Source: Amycolatopsis sp. cg9 (lineage in GTDB: Bacteria; Actinomycetota; Actinomycetes; Mycobacteriales; Pseudonocardiaceae). Taken from it: 64,000 nt of DNA. Positions 48,810 through 57,156 of this stretch are shown piece by piece (the first letter of the stretch is position 1; each line of letters starts with the position of its first letter). The stretch spans positions 3,534,001 through 3,598,000 of the forward strand of contig NZ_CP166850.1 in the NCBI RefSeq assembly GCF_041346945.1, given 5' to 3'. The notes below the pieces were generated by a model that was given only the letters and a program-made list of their open reading frames with translations, did not search any database and had not been told where the DNA came from. A program made the position numbers and the translations under genes.

Positions 48810-49547
48810 GTGGTGAGCATCGAGGTGCGCAACGCCTACGTCGACTTCCCGATCTTCGACGCCAAGACCCGGTCGCTGAAGAAACGCGTGCTGGGCAAGG
48901 TCGGCGGGAAGATCGGCACCGGCACGAAGACGCCGATCATCGAGGCGCTGCGGGACATCACGCTGTCGCTGGCGGACGGCGACCGCGTCGGGCTCGTCGG
49001 GCACAACGGCGCCGGCAAGTCCACCCTCCTGCGCCTGCTTTCCGGCATCTACGAGCCGACCCGGGGCCACACCCGGGTCGTCGGGCGGATCGCGCCGGTG
49101 TTCGACCTCGGCGTCGGCCTCGACCCCGAAGCCTCCGGCCGCGAGAACATCCTGATCCGCGGCCTGTTCCTCGGCATGAACCGCGCCCAGATGGAGAAGC
49201 GCGTCGACGACATCGCGGAGTTCACCGAACTCGGCGACTACCTGCACCTGCCGCTGCGCACCTACTCCGCGGGCATGCGCGTCCGGCTCGCGCTCGGCGT
49301 CGTCACCACCATCGACCCCGAAATCCTCATCCTCGACGAGGGGCTCGGCGCCATCGACGCGGCCTTCCTCGCCAAGGCCCGCGAACGCCTGGTCGACCTC
49401 GCCCGCCGCTCCGGGGTCCTCGTCTTCGCTTCGCACTCCGACGAACTGCTCAACGAGCTGTGCACCAGTGCACTGTGGATGGACGAAGGCCGGATCCGGG
49501 CGAGCGGTCCGCTCGACGAGGTCCTCGCTGTCTACAAAGGTCAGTGA
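48810..49547 (+). CDS. Wzt-like polysaccharide ABC exporter, ATP-binding subunit
   Basis: 245-residue ABC ATPase of the Wzt/TagH/RfbE type. Walker A GLVGHNGAGKSTLLRLLSG, the characteristic GIYEPTRGHTRVVGRIAPVFDLGVGLDPEASGREN segment, signature TYSAGMRVRLALGV, Walker B PEILILDEGLGAID and switch His in FASHSDELLN. It lacks the C-terminal carbohydrate-binding domain of long Wzt proteins. It would power export of a lipid-linked polysaccharide, as the galactan exporter does in mycobacteria, but no Wzm permease gene is nearby. GTG 48810 has GGAGGGG eight bases upstream; GTG 48813 is an alternative. Confidence 0.92.
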   Translation: MVSIEVRNAYVDFPIFDAKTRSLKKRVLGKVGGKIGTGTKTPIIEALRDITLSLADGDRVGLVGHNGAGKSTLLRLLSGIYEPTRGHTRVVGRIAPVFDLGVGLDPEASGRENILIRGLFLGMNRAQMEKRVDDIAEFTELGDYLHLPLRTYSAGMRVRLALGVVTTIDPEILILDEGLGAIDAAFLAKARERLVDLARRSGVLVFASHSDELLNELCTSALWMDEGRIRASGPLDEVLAVYKGQ

Positions 49548-50626
49548 CGGCCGGAGGCCAGGCGGTACGCGCCCACCGTCAGTTCCGCGCACGTGCGCCA
49601 CGTGAAGCCCGCCGCGTGGGTGCGGCGGGCCGCCGACGTCGCCACCGCGTGCGGGTCCGTCACCGCGGTCCGCAGCGCCGAGGCCAGGCTGTCCACGTCG
49701 CCGTACGGGACCAGGCTCGCGCAGTCGCCCGCCACTTCGCGCAGAGCCGGGATGTCCGTGCACACCACCGGGACGTCCGAGGCCATCGCCTCCAGCACCG
49801 GCAGGCCGAAACCCTCGTCGCGCGAAGGCAGCACCAGCGCCGACGCGCCCGCCACCACCGTGCGCAGGTCCACATCGGACAGGTAGCCGGTCTGGCGGCG
49901 GCGGGGGCCGTGCGGGAACGGGCCCGGGCCGGCGAACACCAGGTCCGGCAGGTCCGGGGCCGCGTCGTGGGCGCGGGTCAGCCAGTCCAGGCCCTTGCGC
50001 GGGCCCGCCGCGCCCGCGAACAGCAGATAACGCGCGGGCAGGCCCAGGCGGGCGCGGCGCTCGTCGTCCGGGGGCCGCGCGGTGAACCACGCCGGGTTGA
50101 CGCCCAGCGGGGTCACCACGATCTTGTCGCGGGAGACGTCGAGGCGCTCCGCCACCGCGTCCGCGACCGCGGCCGTCGGCGTGCAGATCACGTTCGCCCG
50201 GCGCGCGCCGCGGCGGACCAGTTCCGGGAGGTCTCGGTCGCTCGGCGCGAGCTCGGCCGGGTTGTCCAAAAAGGCCAGATCGTGGATGGTCACCACGCCC
50301 GCCGCGCGGAACCGGGCCGGCAGCACGAAGTTCGTGCCGTGCACGACGTCGGTCGGGCCGGCGAACAGCTCCACCGGCGGGAAGTTCGCCCGCAGCCACG
50401 CCATCCGCAGCAGCCGCGCCGCCACCGGCATCCCGCGGGCACGGGCGCCGTACGGGAGCACGTGCCGCAGCCGCCGCCAGCCGCGCAGCGTGAAGGCCAC
50501 CGCGCGCGTGTCCACCTCGGGGATCGACACCAGCTCTTCGATCAGGGCGGACGTGTACCGCCCGATCCCGGTGCGCGCGCCGAGGAGCGGGGTGCCGTCG
50601 AGGAGGACGCTGAGGGACCTACCCAC
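49541..50626 (-). CDS. GT4-family glycosyltransferase
   Basis: 361-residue GT-B transferase. The N-terminal SVLLDGTPLLGARTGIGRYTSALIEEL is typical of retaining GT4 enzymes that act on envelope polysaccharides. The C-terminal half has YLLFAGAAGPRKGLDWLTRA and the sugar-nucleotide site LPSRDEGFGLPVLEAMASDVPVV (E-x7-E type). Donor is probably GDP-mannose or a similar nucleotide sugar. GTG at 50624-50626 overlaps the end of the previous (upstream) gene by 8 bp, so it is cotranslated with the large bifunctional transferase. Converges with the Wzt-like gene (7-bp overlap). Confidence 0.9.
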   Translation of the reverse strand: MGRSLSVLLDGTPLLGARTGIGRYTSALIEELVSIPEVDTRAVAFTLRGWRRLRHVLPYGARARGMPVAARLLRMAWLRANFPPVELFAGPTDVVHGTNFVLPARFRAAGVVTIHDLAFLDNPAELAPSDRDLPELVRRGARRANVICTPTAAVADAVAERLDVSRDKIVVTPLGVNPAWFTARPPDDERRARLGLPARYLLFAGAAGPRKGLDWLTRAHDAAPDLPDLVFAGPGPFPHGPRRRQTGYLSDVDLRTVVAGASALVLPSRDEGFGLPVLEAMASDVPVVCTDIPALREVAGDCASLVPYGDVDSLASALRTAVTDPHAVATSAARRTHAAGFTWRTCAELTVGAYRLASGRH

Positions 50627-53120
50627 GGCGGAGCCGTTGCTTCGCGACCTTGAGCACGCGGCCGCCCGCGCGCCGGGCCAGTTCGCCGGCCCCGCCCGCG
50701 GCCAGGTACTCCCGCACCAGGTCGACGTCCCGGCGCAGCAGCGCCCGCCCGCGCACCGCCGGCGTCGTCACCAGGTCGGCCGAGCCGGGCAGCCGGTCGG
50801 CCGCCGGGCGCGGGTCGCGGCAGAACTCCACCAGCGGCTTCAGCGCTTCGGGCCACGCGAACCGCTGCGCGACGACGGCGATCCGCTCGACGCAGGCCGC
50901 GGCGAACTCCTCGTCGTACAACGACTTTTCGAGCGCGTCCGCCAGTGCGGAGGCGTCCTCGGCCGGGACGACGACCCCGAGCTTCTCCGCCCGCACCAGG
51001 TCGGCGAAGGCGTCGCCGTCGGTGGTGACGATCGGCAACCCCGCCCACAGGTAGTCGAGGACTCGGGTGCGGAACGCGAACGTCGTCTCGACGTGCTCGT
51101 AGTGCGTCGTCACGCCGCAGTTCGCGTCGAGCAGCCAGTTCTGGCGCTCGTGGTAGGGCACCCACTGCTCGTTGAAGTAGACGTGCTTGCCGGTCAGCCC
51201 CAGCGAATCCGCGAGCCGGATCGTCCGGGCGCCGATGTCCATCTCGGCGACCTCGGGGTTCGGGTGCTTCATCCCGAGGAACACCAGCCGGACGTCGCCG
51301 CGGCGGCGGCGCAGCTCGTCGATCGCGCGGACCAGGGTCAGCGGGTCGAACCAGCTGTACACCCCGCCCGCCCAGAGCACGACGTGGTCGGTGCCGCCGA
51401 TGCCCAGCGACGAGCGCAGGCCCGGCCCGGTGCGCACCGGCGGTTCCGGCGACAGGCCGAAGGGGACGACCGCGAGCAGCGACTGCGTCGTCGGGTCGGC
51501 GTCGTAGAGCCGCGGCGAAAGCCGGCCCAGCGCGGCCAGGTGGCCGAGCCAGAAGTGCCGCTGCCGCTCGGACGCGCAGAGGAAGAAGTCGCCGCGCTCG
51601 AGCTGCGCGTCCAGCACCTTCGTGACGCCCGCGAGGTCGGCCGCGCGCTGGTCGTCGGCGACGCCCTTGCCCTGCTCCAGCAGTTCGAGGTGCATCGGGT
51701 CGTAGAGGTCGGCGACGACGATCTTGCCGCTGTGCTGCTTCTTCAGCGTCGGCGCCAGTTCCAGCACGTGACCCTGCAGGACGACGACGTCGGCCCAGGC
51801 GATCGGCGCGTCCAGCTCGCGGTGCTTGCCGGCGCTGACGCGGAACGGCGCGGGCGGCGGCGTGGCGAGCGGGTTGGTGGTGACGAGGTGGACGTCGTGC
51901 TCGGCGGCCAGCGCCAGCGCGATGTTCCAGGCGCGGATCGCCGGGCCCGCCATCCGCTCGGTGAGCGCGTCGCCGGTGATCACGAGGATCTTCCGCCGCT
52001 GCCCGAACGCCTTCTCGATGCCGAACGCCTCGACGAGGATGTCGTGCGCGGCGAGGTAGCGCGGCAGCGGGTAGGCGGGCTCCAGCGCCTTGCGCAGCAA
52101 CGGAAGCAGGTCGGCGTCGGTGCGGACGCGGGCGGCCTGCTCGATCGCCCGTGACTCGGCGAGCGAGGGCAGCTGCTCGACGAACTGGTCGATCGCCAGC
52201 AGTCCGGCCAGGGTGCTCCGCGGGACGGCGACGTCGCCGGACTCGATCGGGCCGACGCCCTGCTCGAGGTCGAGCTGGGTCGCGTCCAGCTCGCCGCGGG
52301 CGGTCGCCCGGCGCACGGCCAGCGCGAGCGCGGCGGGCAGCGCGCGCGCCAGGGTCTCGTCGGACAGGTTCTTGTAGAGCGCGGCGAGGGCGTTGCGCTC
52401 CAGGAGGAAGGTCTCGCGGCCGGTCTCCGGCGCGTCGACCGCGGACATCGTGCCGTGGTGGCGGTGGAACGCCTGCGATTCCGGGACGTACCGGACCCGC
52501 CAGCCACGCAGGTTGAGCCGCCAGCCGAGGTCGACGTCCTCGTAGAACATGAAGAACCGCTCGTCGAAGCCGCCGAGCTCGGCGAACACGCCGGCCCGGA
52601 CGAACATCGCCGAGCCGGTGCCGAACAGGACGTCCTTCGCGACCTCGTGCTCGGCGGCCGGGACGTCGGCCAGCGGGCTGCCCGCGTGGCGCTTGTAGCC
52701 CATGCCGAACCAGGTCAGGCCGCCGTCGACGAAGTCGGTGCCGGTGCCGTCCCAGTCGAGGACCTTGCTGGCGACGGCGGCGACGCGGGGCTGGGCTCGC
52801 AGCTCGGCGACGGCCGCGGCGACCCAGCCGGGCGCCGGGCGGGCGTCGTTGTTGAGGAAGCCGAGGACGGTGCCCTTCGCGTGCTTCGCACCGAGGTTGC
52901 AGCCGCCCGCGAAGCCGGTGTTGCGCCCGGCTTCGATCACCTGGGCCTGGGGGACGGCTTCGCGGATGCGCGCGGCCTCGTCCGAGTTGTCGACGCAGAC
53001 CAGCTCGAGCTCGGCGTAGTCGTGCTCGGCGAGCGCGCGCAGACACGCGATCGTGTCGTCGGCACCGCGGTAGTTCACCACGATCACCGAGACGAGCGGT
53101 TGCGGTTCCCCCTGCGCCAA
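50619..53120 (-). CDS. Bifunctional glycosyltransferase (GT2 + GT4)
   Basis: 833 residues. N-terminal GT2 domain, about 1-300: VSVIVVNYRGADDTIACLRAL, NTGFAGGCNLGAK, LGFLNNDARPAPGW (acidic donor site) and FFMFYEDVDLGWRLNLRGWRV (acceptor-side ED). Middle linker of about 100 residues. C-terminal GT-B domain, about 370-780: KILVITGDALTERMAGPAIRAWNIA, then VVLWAGGVYSWFDPLTLVRAI and RTRVLDYLWAGLPIVTTDGDAFADLV. Two successive sugar additions in one chain are likely. Start is TTG at 53118-53120 with AAGGAG six bases upstream. The following gene overlaps by 8 bp. Confidence 0.9.
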   Translation of the reverse strand: MAQGEPQPLVSVIVVNYRGADDTIACLRALAEHDYAELELVCVDNSDEAARIREAVPQAQVIEAGRNTGFAGGCNLGAKHAKGTVLGFLNNDARPAPGWVAAAVAELRAQPRVAAVASKVLDWDGTGTDFVDGGLTWFGMGYKRHAGSPLADVPAAEHEVAKDVLFGTGSAMFVRAGVFAELGGFDERFFMFYEDVDLGWRLNLRGWRVRYVPESQAFHRHHGTMSAVDAPETGRETFLLERNALAALYKNLSDETLARALPAALALAVRRATARGELDATQLDLEQGVGPIESGDVAVPRSTLAGLLAIDQFVEQLPSLAESRAIEQAARVRTDADLLPLLRKALEPAYPLPRYLAAHDILVEAFGIEKAFGQRRKILVITGDALTERMAGPAIRAWNIALALAAEHDVHLVTTNPLATPPPAPFRVSAGKHRELDAPIAWADVVVLQGHVLELAPTLKKQHSGKIVVADLYDPMHLELLEQGKGVADDQRAADLAGVTKVLDAQLERGDFFLCASERQRHFWLGHLAALGRLSPRLYDADPTTQSLLAVVPFGLSPEPPVRTGPGLRSSLGIGGTDHVVLWAGGVYSWFDPLTLVRAIDELRRRRGDVRLVFLGMKHPNPEVAEMDIGARTIRLADSLGLTGKHVYFNEQWVPYHERQNWLLDANCGVTTHYEHVETTFAFRTRVLDYLWAGLPIVTTDGDAFADLVRAEKLGVVVPAEDASALADALEKSLYDEEFAAACVERIAVVAQRFAWPEALKPLVEFCRDPRPAADRLPGSADLVTTPAVRGRALLRRDVDLVREYLAAGGAGELARRAGGRVLKVAKQRLRRG

Positions 53121-53150
53121 AGCCTGCTCCTTCGTCGGGTGGGCGCCAGC

Positions 53151-54077
53151 TTAAAGGCCCGCCCAAGCCTCCCAGACCGCGCCTCGGCCCAGCGCCGCGC
53201 CGCGGCCGATCTTGCGCCGCGCGAGCAACGTCGCTGGTAGCCGCGCGGTCACCTCGGCCAGCACCCGGCAGCGCAGCCCGAACCGGAAGTTCGCCGCGGC
53301 GGGCCGCCCGGGCCGCAGCGGCAGCACCGCTGTCACCACGGCGAACCTGACCAGCTGGTTCACCGCGACGCCGCGGGGTGCGCAGCGCAGCAGCATGAGC
53401 AGCCGGTTGCGCTCGTTCCAGCGGTGGAACAGCGGCGAGCCGGGTTTGCTGCTGAGGCCGTGGGCGTGCCGGACGCGGGCGTCGGGCGCCGCGACGACGT
53501 CCCAGCCGGCCAGCCGCAACCGCCACGCGGTGTCGGTGTCCTCGTAGTAGCAGAAGAAGGCCGCCGGGACGCCGTGCACGCCGCGGAGGGCGTCGGTGCG
53601 CAGGAGGGCGGCGCCGCCGCAGAAGCCGAACACCTCGCCGGCGGGCTCGGTGAGGTCGGCACCGTGGCCGTCGGCGGTCAGCCGGACCCCGGCGGACTGG
53701 GTGGTGCCGTCGGGCCGCACGAGCAGCGAGGTCGCCGCGGCGGCCAGCGGCGCTTTTTCGAGGGTGTCCTCCAGCGTCGCGAGCCAGTCGGGCTCGGGCT
53801 CGGCGTCGTCGTTCAGCCACGCGATCAGCGGCGTATCGACTTTCTCGAGCGCGACCGCGAGGGCGCCCGCGTAGCCGGTGTTGCGCGGGAGGCGGATTAC
53901 TTGCGGACGCGAAGGATGGGCTTCGAGCAGGGCGGCGGTGCCGTCGTCGGAGGCGTTGTCCACCACGAGCGTCCGATGTGGACGCGGCTGCGCGGCGAGC
54001 GCGTCGAGGCAGGCGGTGACGTGCCCGGCACCCCGCCAGGTCACGACGACCACCGTGGTGGCGGGATTCGCGGTCAC
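53151..54077 (-). CDS. GT2-family glycosyltransferase
   Basis: 308 residues. TTVVVVTWRGAGHVTACLDALAAQ, NASDDGTAALLEAHP, NTGYAGALAVAL, LIAWLNDDAEPEPDW (donor-binding DD) and FCYYEDTDTAWRLRLAGWDV match rhamnosyl-type GT2 enzymes. It is soluble or membrane-associated and probably adds rhamnose or a related sugar to a lipid-linked chain. GTG at 54075-54077; the next gene on the other strand begins only 18 bp away, and the two share a -10 element. A GTG three codons upstream is possible but would lie in that -10. Confidence 0.88.
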   Translation of the reverse strand: MTANPATTVVVVTWRGAGHVTACLDALAAQPRPHRTLVVDNASDDGTAALLEAHPSRPQVIRLPRNTGYAGALAVALEKVDTPLIAWLNDDAEPEPDWLATLEDTLEKAPLAAAATSLLVRPDGTTQSAGVRLTADGHGADLTEPAGEVFGFCGGAALLRTDALRGVHGVPAAFFCYYEDTDTAWRLRLAGWDVVAAPDARVRHAHGLSSKPGSPLFHRWNERNRLLMLLRCAPRGVAVNQLVRFAVVTAVLPLRPGRPAAANFRFGLRCRVLAEVTARLPATLLARRKIGRGAALGRGAVWEAWAGL

Positions 54078-54083
54078 GTCCCG

Positions 54084-54090
54084 CACAATA
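54084..54090. promoter_or_regulatory. Shared bidirectional -10 for two divergent glycosyltransferase genes
   Basis: The 7 bp CACAATA read as CACAAT on the + strand (6 bp before GTG 54096) and as TATTGT on the minus strand (7 bp before GTG 54077). Both transcripts would be leaderless with start points about 18-19 bp apart. Confidence 0.55.
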
Positions 54091-54095
54091 GCCGC

Positions 54096-55172
54096 GTGCC
54101 CAGATTGGTCGTGCTCGCCGAGCAGCTCCTCGCGCCCGTGCCCGGTGGCACCGGGCGCTACACGGCGGAGCTGCTCCCCGCGCTCGCCAAGACCGCGCCG
54201 CCGGGCTGGACGGTGTCCAGCGTCGTCGCGCGGCACGCCGACGTGACCGCGGCCGAGCTCGACGGCGTCGAGGGCCCGCGGGTGCTCCGGATCCCGCCGC
54301 GCGCGCTGGTCGCCGCGTGGCAGCTGGGCCTGCGCTGGTGGCCGGGCGGCGACGCGGTGCACGCGCCGACCCCGTTCGCGCCGCCGCGCGCCCCGGCCGG
54401 GAAGACGCTGAGCGTGACCGTGCACGACACCGTGCCGTGGACCCACCCCGAGACGCTGACCGCGCGCGGCGTGAGCTGGCACCGGTCGATGATCGCCCGC
54501 GCCGCGCGGCGGGCGTCCGGGCTGGTCGTGCCGACGCGGGCGGTCGCCGACGAGCTGGCGGTGCTGATCGACCTCGACGTCCCGGTGCGCGTGGTCCCGC
54601 ACGGCGTGCGCGTGCCCGCCGGCGACGCGGACCTGGAGCTGCCCGCCCAGTACGTGCTGGCGGTCGGCACGATCGAGCCGCGCAAGGGCATCGACGTGCT
54701 GATCGACGCGGTCGCGGCGCTCGACGGCGCGATGCTCGTGCTCGCCGGCCAGCCGGGCTGGGGCGACGTCGACCCGGTCGCGCTGGCCGCCGAACGCGGG
54801 CTGCCCGCGGACCGGCTGCGGATGCTCGGGAAGGTGTCGGACGCCGAGCTGGCGACCGCGCTGCGCCACGCGAGCGTGCTGGCCGTGCCGAGCCTCGCCG
54901 AGGGGTTCGGGCTCGGCCTGCTGGAGGCCATGGCGGCCGGGGTCCCGGTGGTGCACACCGACGTCCCGGCCCTGGTCGAGGTGGCCGGCGGCGCGGGCGT
55001 GACGGTGCCGCGCGGCGACGCGGCGGCCCTGTCGGCCGCGCTCCGGGAGGTGCTCGGCTCGCCGTCGCGCGCGGCCGAGCTGGTGCGCGCGGGCCGGGAG
55101 CGGGCGAAGACGTTCACCTGGCGCCGCGCCGCGGAAGCCGTCTGGGCGATCCACCGGCGGGCTCACGATTAG
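54096..55172 (+). CDS. GT4-family glycosyltransferase
   Basis: 358 residues, GT-B. LVVLAEQLLAPVPGGTGRYTAELLPAL is the glycan-side N-terminal loop, and VTVHDTVPWTHPETL follows. The C-terminal domain has VLAVGTIEPRKGIDVLIDAVAAL and VPSLAEGFGLGLLEAMAAGVPVV (E-x7-E). Mannosyl- or rhamnosyltransferase of the envelope polysaccharide, by family and context. GTG at 54096, leaderless, divergent from the GT2 gene with an 18-bp gap. Another GT4 gene follows after 54 bp on the same strand with its own -10. Confidence 0.9.
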   Translation: MPRLVVLAEQLLAPVPGGTGRYTAELLPALAKTAPPGWTVSSVVARHADVTAAELDGVEGPRVLRIPPRALVAAWQLGLRWWPGGDAVHAPTPFAPPRAPAGKTLSVTVHDTVPWTHPETLTARGVSWHRSMIARAARRASGLVVPTRAVADELAVLIDLDVPVRVVPHGVRVPAGDADLELPAQYVLAVGTIEPRKGIDVLIDAVAALDGAMLVLAGQPGWGDVDPVALAAERGLPADRLRMLGKVSDAELATALRHASVLAVPSLAEGFGLGLLEAMAAGVPVVHTDVPALVEVAGGAGVTVPRGDAAALSAALREVLGSPSRAAELVRAGRERAKTFTWRRAAEAVWAIHRRAHD

Positions 55173-55214
55173 CCCGGTTTGCCAGTTCCCCACCAGCGCG
55201 AAGGGCCGCCGCCG

Positions 55215-55220
55215 TACCCT
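55215..55220 (+). promoter_or_regulatory. Putative -10 (TACCCT), leaderless start
   Basis: Exactly 6 bp before the GTG at 55227. Confidence 0.5.
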
Positions 55221-55226
55221 GCAGGG

Positions 55227-56375
55227 GTGAGCGATGACCCCCGGGTGCTGATCGACGCGACCGCGGTGCCCGCGGACCGCGGCGGGGTGGGCCGGTACGT
55301 GGACTCGCTGGTCGCCGCCCTCGACGCGGACGGCGCGCGGCTCACGGTCGTCTGCCAGCCCCGCGACCTGCAGCTTTACGATCGGCTGGCGCCGCGCTCC
55401 CGCGTCGTCCCGGCCTCGCCGTCGACGACCACCCGCACGGCGCGGCTGACCTGGGAACAGGCGACCCTGCCGCGGCTGACCCGCCGCCTCGGCGCGGACG
55501 TCGTCCACTCGCCGCACTACACGATGCCGCTCGCGACGTCGGCGGCCTCGGTGGTCACGCTGCACGACGCGACGTTCTTCACGGACGCGGTGCTCCACTC
55601 GTCGGTGAAGGCCCGCTTCTTCCGCGCCTGGACGGCGACGGCGCTCCGGCGCGCGACGCTGTGCGTGGTCCCCTCGGCGGCGACGGCGACGGAGCTGGCC
55701 CGCGTCGGCCCGGTCCGGCACGCCTCCTTGGAAGTCATTCACCACGGCGTCGACACCGAACGCTTCCACCCGCCGTCCCCGGCGGAGATCGCCGCGGCGC
55801 GGGCGGCTGTCGGGCTGGGGCGGACCCCGTACGTGGCGTTCTTGGGGGCGCTGGAGCCGCGGAAGAACGTGCCGGCGTTGATCCGGGGGTTCGCCCGGGC
55901 GGTGGCCGGGCGGGCGGACGCGCCGGCTCTGGTGCTGGCCGGGCAGCCGGGGTGGGACACGCAGGTGGAGCGGGCTTTGGACGCCGTGCCGCACCGGCTG
56001 CGGGTCATCCGGGCGGGGTACCTGCCGTTCGGGACGCTGGCGGGGTTCCTGGGGGGTTCCGAGCTGGTGGCTTATCCGTCGCTGGGGGAGGGGTTCGGGT
56101 TGCCGGTCCTCGAGGCGATGGCTTGCGGGGCTTGTGTGCTGACGACCCGGCGGCTTTCGTTGCCGGAGGTCGGTGGGGACGCGGTGGCGTACTGCGGTGT
56201 CGGCGCCGGTGATGTGGCGGCGGCGATCAGCGAGCTGCTGGCGGACCCGGGGCGACGGGCGGAACTGGCGACGGCGGCGCAGCAGCGGGCGAAGGAGTTT
56301 TCCTGGGCGACGACGGCGGAGCGTCACCGGGAGGCTTACGGGAAGGCCTGGTCACGGCACCTCCGCAGCCGCTGA
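55227..56375 (+). CDS. GT4-family glycosyltransferase
   Basis: 382 residues, GT-B. VLIDATAVPADRGGVGRYVDSLVAALD, VVTLHDATFF, FLGALEPRKNVPALIRGFARAV and AYPSLGEGFGLPVLEAMACGACVL (E-x7-E) give a typical mannosyl/rhamnosyl GT4. GTG 55227 is preferred over an ATG 16 codons upstream because of the -10 and the family N-terminus. Base usage changes inside the gene: up to about 55790 codons mostly end in C, while the 3' half uses many GGG, TTG and CGG codons and has strong G-over-C skew. Ends before a terminator-like structure at 56442. Confidence 0.9.
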   Translation: MSDDPRVLIDATAVPADRGGVGRYVDSLVAALDADGARLTVVCQPRDLQLYDRLAPRSRVVPASPSTTTRTARLTWEQATLPRLTRRLGADVVHSPHYTMPLATSAASVVTLHDATFFTDAVLHSSVKARFFRAWTATALRRATLCVVPSAATATELARVGPVRHASLEVIHHGVDTERFHPPSPAEIAAARAAVGLGRTPYVAFLGALEPRKNVPALIRGFARAVAGRADAPALVLAGQPGWDTQVERALDAVPHRLRVIRAGYLPFGTLAGFLGGSELVAYPSLGEGFGLPVLEAMACGACVLTTRRLSLPEVGGDAVAYCGVGAGDVAAAISELLADPGRRAELATAAQQRAKEFSWATTAERHREAYGKAWSRHLRSR

Positions 56376-56402
56376 CCCGTTCCGGGCGGTGAGCGACGGT
56401 GG

Positions 56403-56482
56403 TACGCTGGGTGGGCGAGGTCCCCGTGGGACCGAGTATGGAAGCCCGTGACGCGTCCGGACGGTCGTCTCACGGGCTTTTC
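56403..56482 (+). ncRNA. Candidate small RNA with intrinsic terminator
   Basis: A -10-like TACGCT (56403-56408) is followed by the hairpin GGTCCC-CGT-GGGACC (56419-56433). Then comes a 10-bp terminator stem AAGCCCGTGA / TCACGGGCTT (56442-56451, 56470-56479) ending in a T run. About 70 nt could form an independent RNA in this gap between convergent genes. It may also be only the terminator of the GT4 gene. No family recognised. Confidence 0.4.
56442..56482 (+). terminator. Intrinsic terminator
   Basis: 10-bp perfect stem with an 18-nt loop that itself contains CGTCCGGACG, followed by TTTT. The most canonical terminator in the window. Confidence 0.75.
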
Positions 56483-56487
56483 GCTGT

Positions 56488-57021
56488 CTACACCTCGAAG
56501 CGTTCGGTGACCAGCGGGCTCGCGCGGCGCCGCCAGTCGCCACCCGCCCCGACGCACCAAGCCACCGCATCGGAAATCCACAGGAGCGGTTCCGCGGTCG
56601 AGTCGACGTGCTCATAGGTGAGTTCGGTCTTCGACGGCCGTGCGCCGAGGGCTCGTTGGAGGGTCTGGCGGTCGTGCGCGTCACGGTGGTCCCGGCTGTC
56701 GAGCACCAGCCGATGGGCCTGCGCCCCGAGCAGATCCTGGGCGAGCAGCGCCAGGCAGCGTTGCCGGGCCGTTTCCTCGGTCTTGGGCGCGCAGGTGGCG
56801 AGGTAGATCCAGGAAGTCACCGGCAGCGCCGCCATCCGGTCGATGAGCATTCTGCGGCGAGGTTCTTTTTCCTTCTTGAAATGCAGCTCGCGCCCACCGC
56901 GCAGCAGGAGCGGCAGCAACGCGCGCCGGGTGGGGGTCAGATGGGCCGGCTCCACGATGGTCGCGCAGAGTAGATAGCTGCCGGCACGTGCTGACTCGTC
57001 GACGAAGGCGTGCACCGTCAT
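56488..57021 (-). CDS. DUF3800-like hypothetical protein
   Basis: 177 residues, soluble. VHAFVDESARAGSYLLCATIVEP at the N-terminus (DES motif), GGRELHFKKEKEPRRRMLIDRM, and LLWISDAVAWCVGAGGDW near the end correspond to the DES, K-containing and (Q/S)DxxAW segments of DUF3800-type proteins. These have an RNase-H-like fold and are often found near mobile or defence genes, with unknown function. It sits alone inside the polysaccharide locus, between convergent and divergent glycosyltransferase genes, which suggests insertion. ATG at 57019-57021 with CATGAT six bases upstream. Confidence 0.7.
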   Translation of the reverse strand: MTVHAFVDESARAGSYLLCATIVEPAHLTPTRRALLPLLLRGGRELHFKKEKEPRRRMLIDRMAALPVTSWIYLATCAPKTEETARQRCLALLAQDLLGAQAHRLVLDSRDHRDAHDRQTLQRALGARPSKTELTYEHVDSTAEPLLWISDAVAWCVGAGGDWRRRASPLVTERFEV

Positions 57022-57027
57022 CCCGAC

Positions 57028-57033
57028 ATCATG
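57028..57033 (-). promoter_or_regulatory. Putative -10 (CATGAT), leaderless start
   Basis: Six bases before the ATG at 57021 (minus strand). Confidence 0.4.
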
Positions 57034-57144
57034 ACGTGCGGTGTTGTACGTGACGAAGTCGGGTGACTACCTGCAGTGACCGCTGCTGATTTCTCCGAGC
57101 GTGCCTCTGACCCGGGGTGCCGGGGAAGCGCTGCGTGACGAAGG

Positions 57145-57150
57145 GACAAT
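57145..57150 (+). promoter_or_regulatory. Putative -10 (GACAAT), leaderless start
   Basis: Exactly 6 bp before the wbbL GTG at 57157. Confidence 0.45.
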
Positions 57151-57156
57151 GGCCCG

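Noticed and set aside
56419..56482. Known riboswitch or 6C-type RNA
   Set aside because: Two hairpins are present but lack the C-rich loops of 6C RNA or any riboswitch core that I recognise; recorded only as a candidate.
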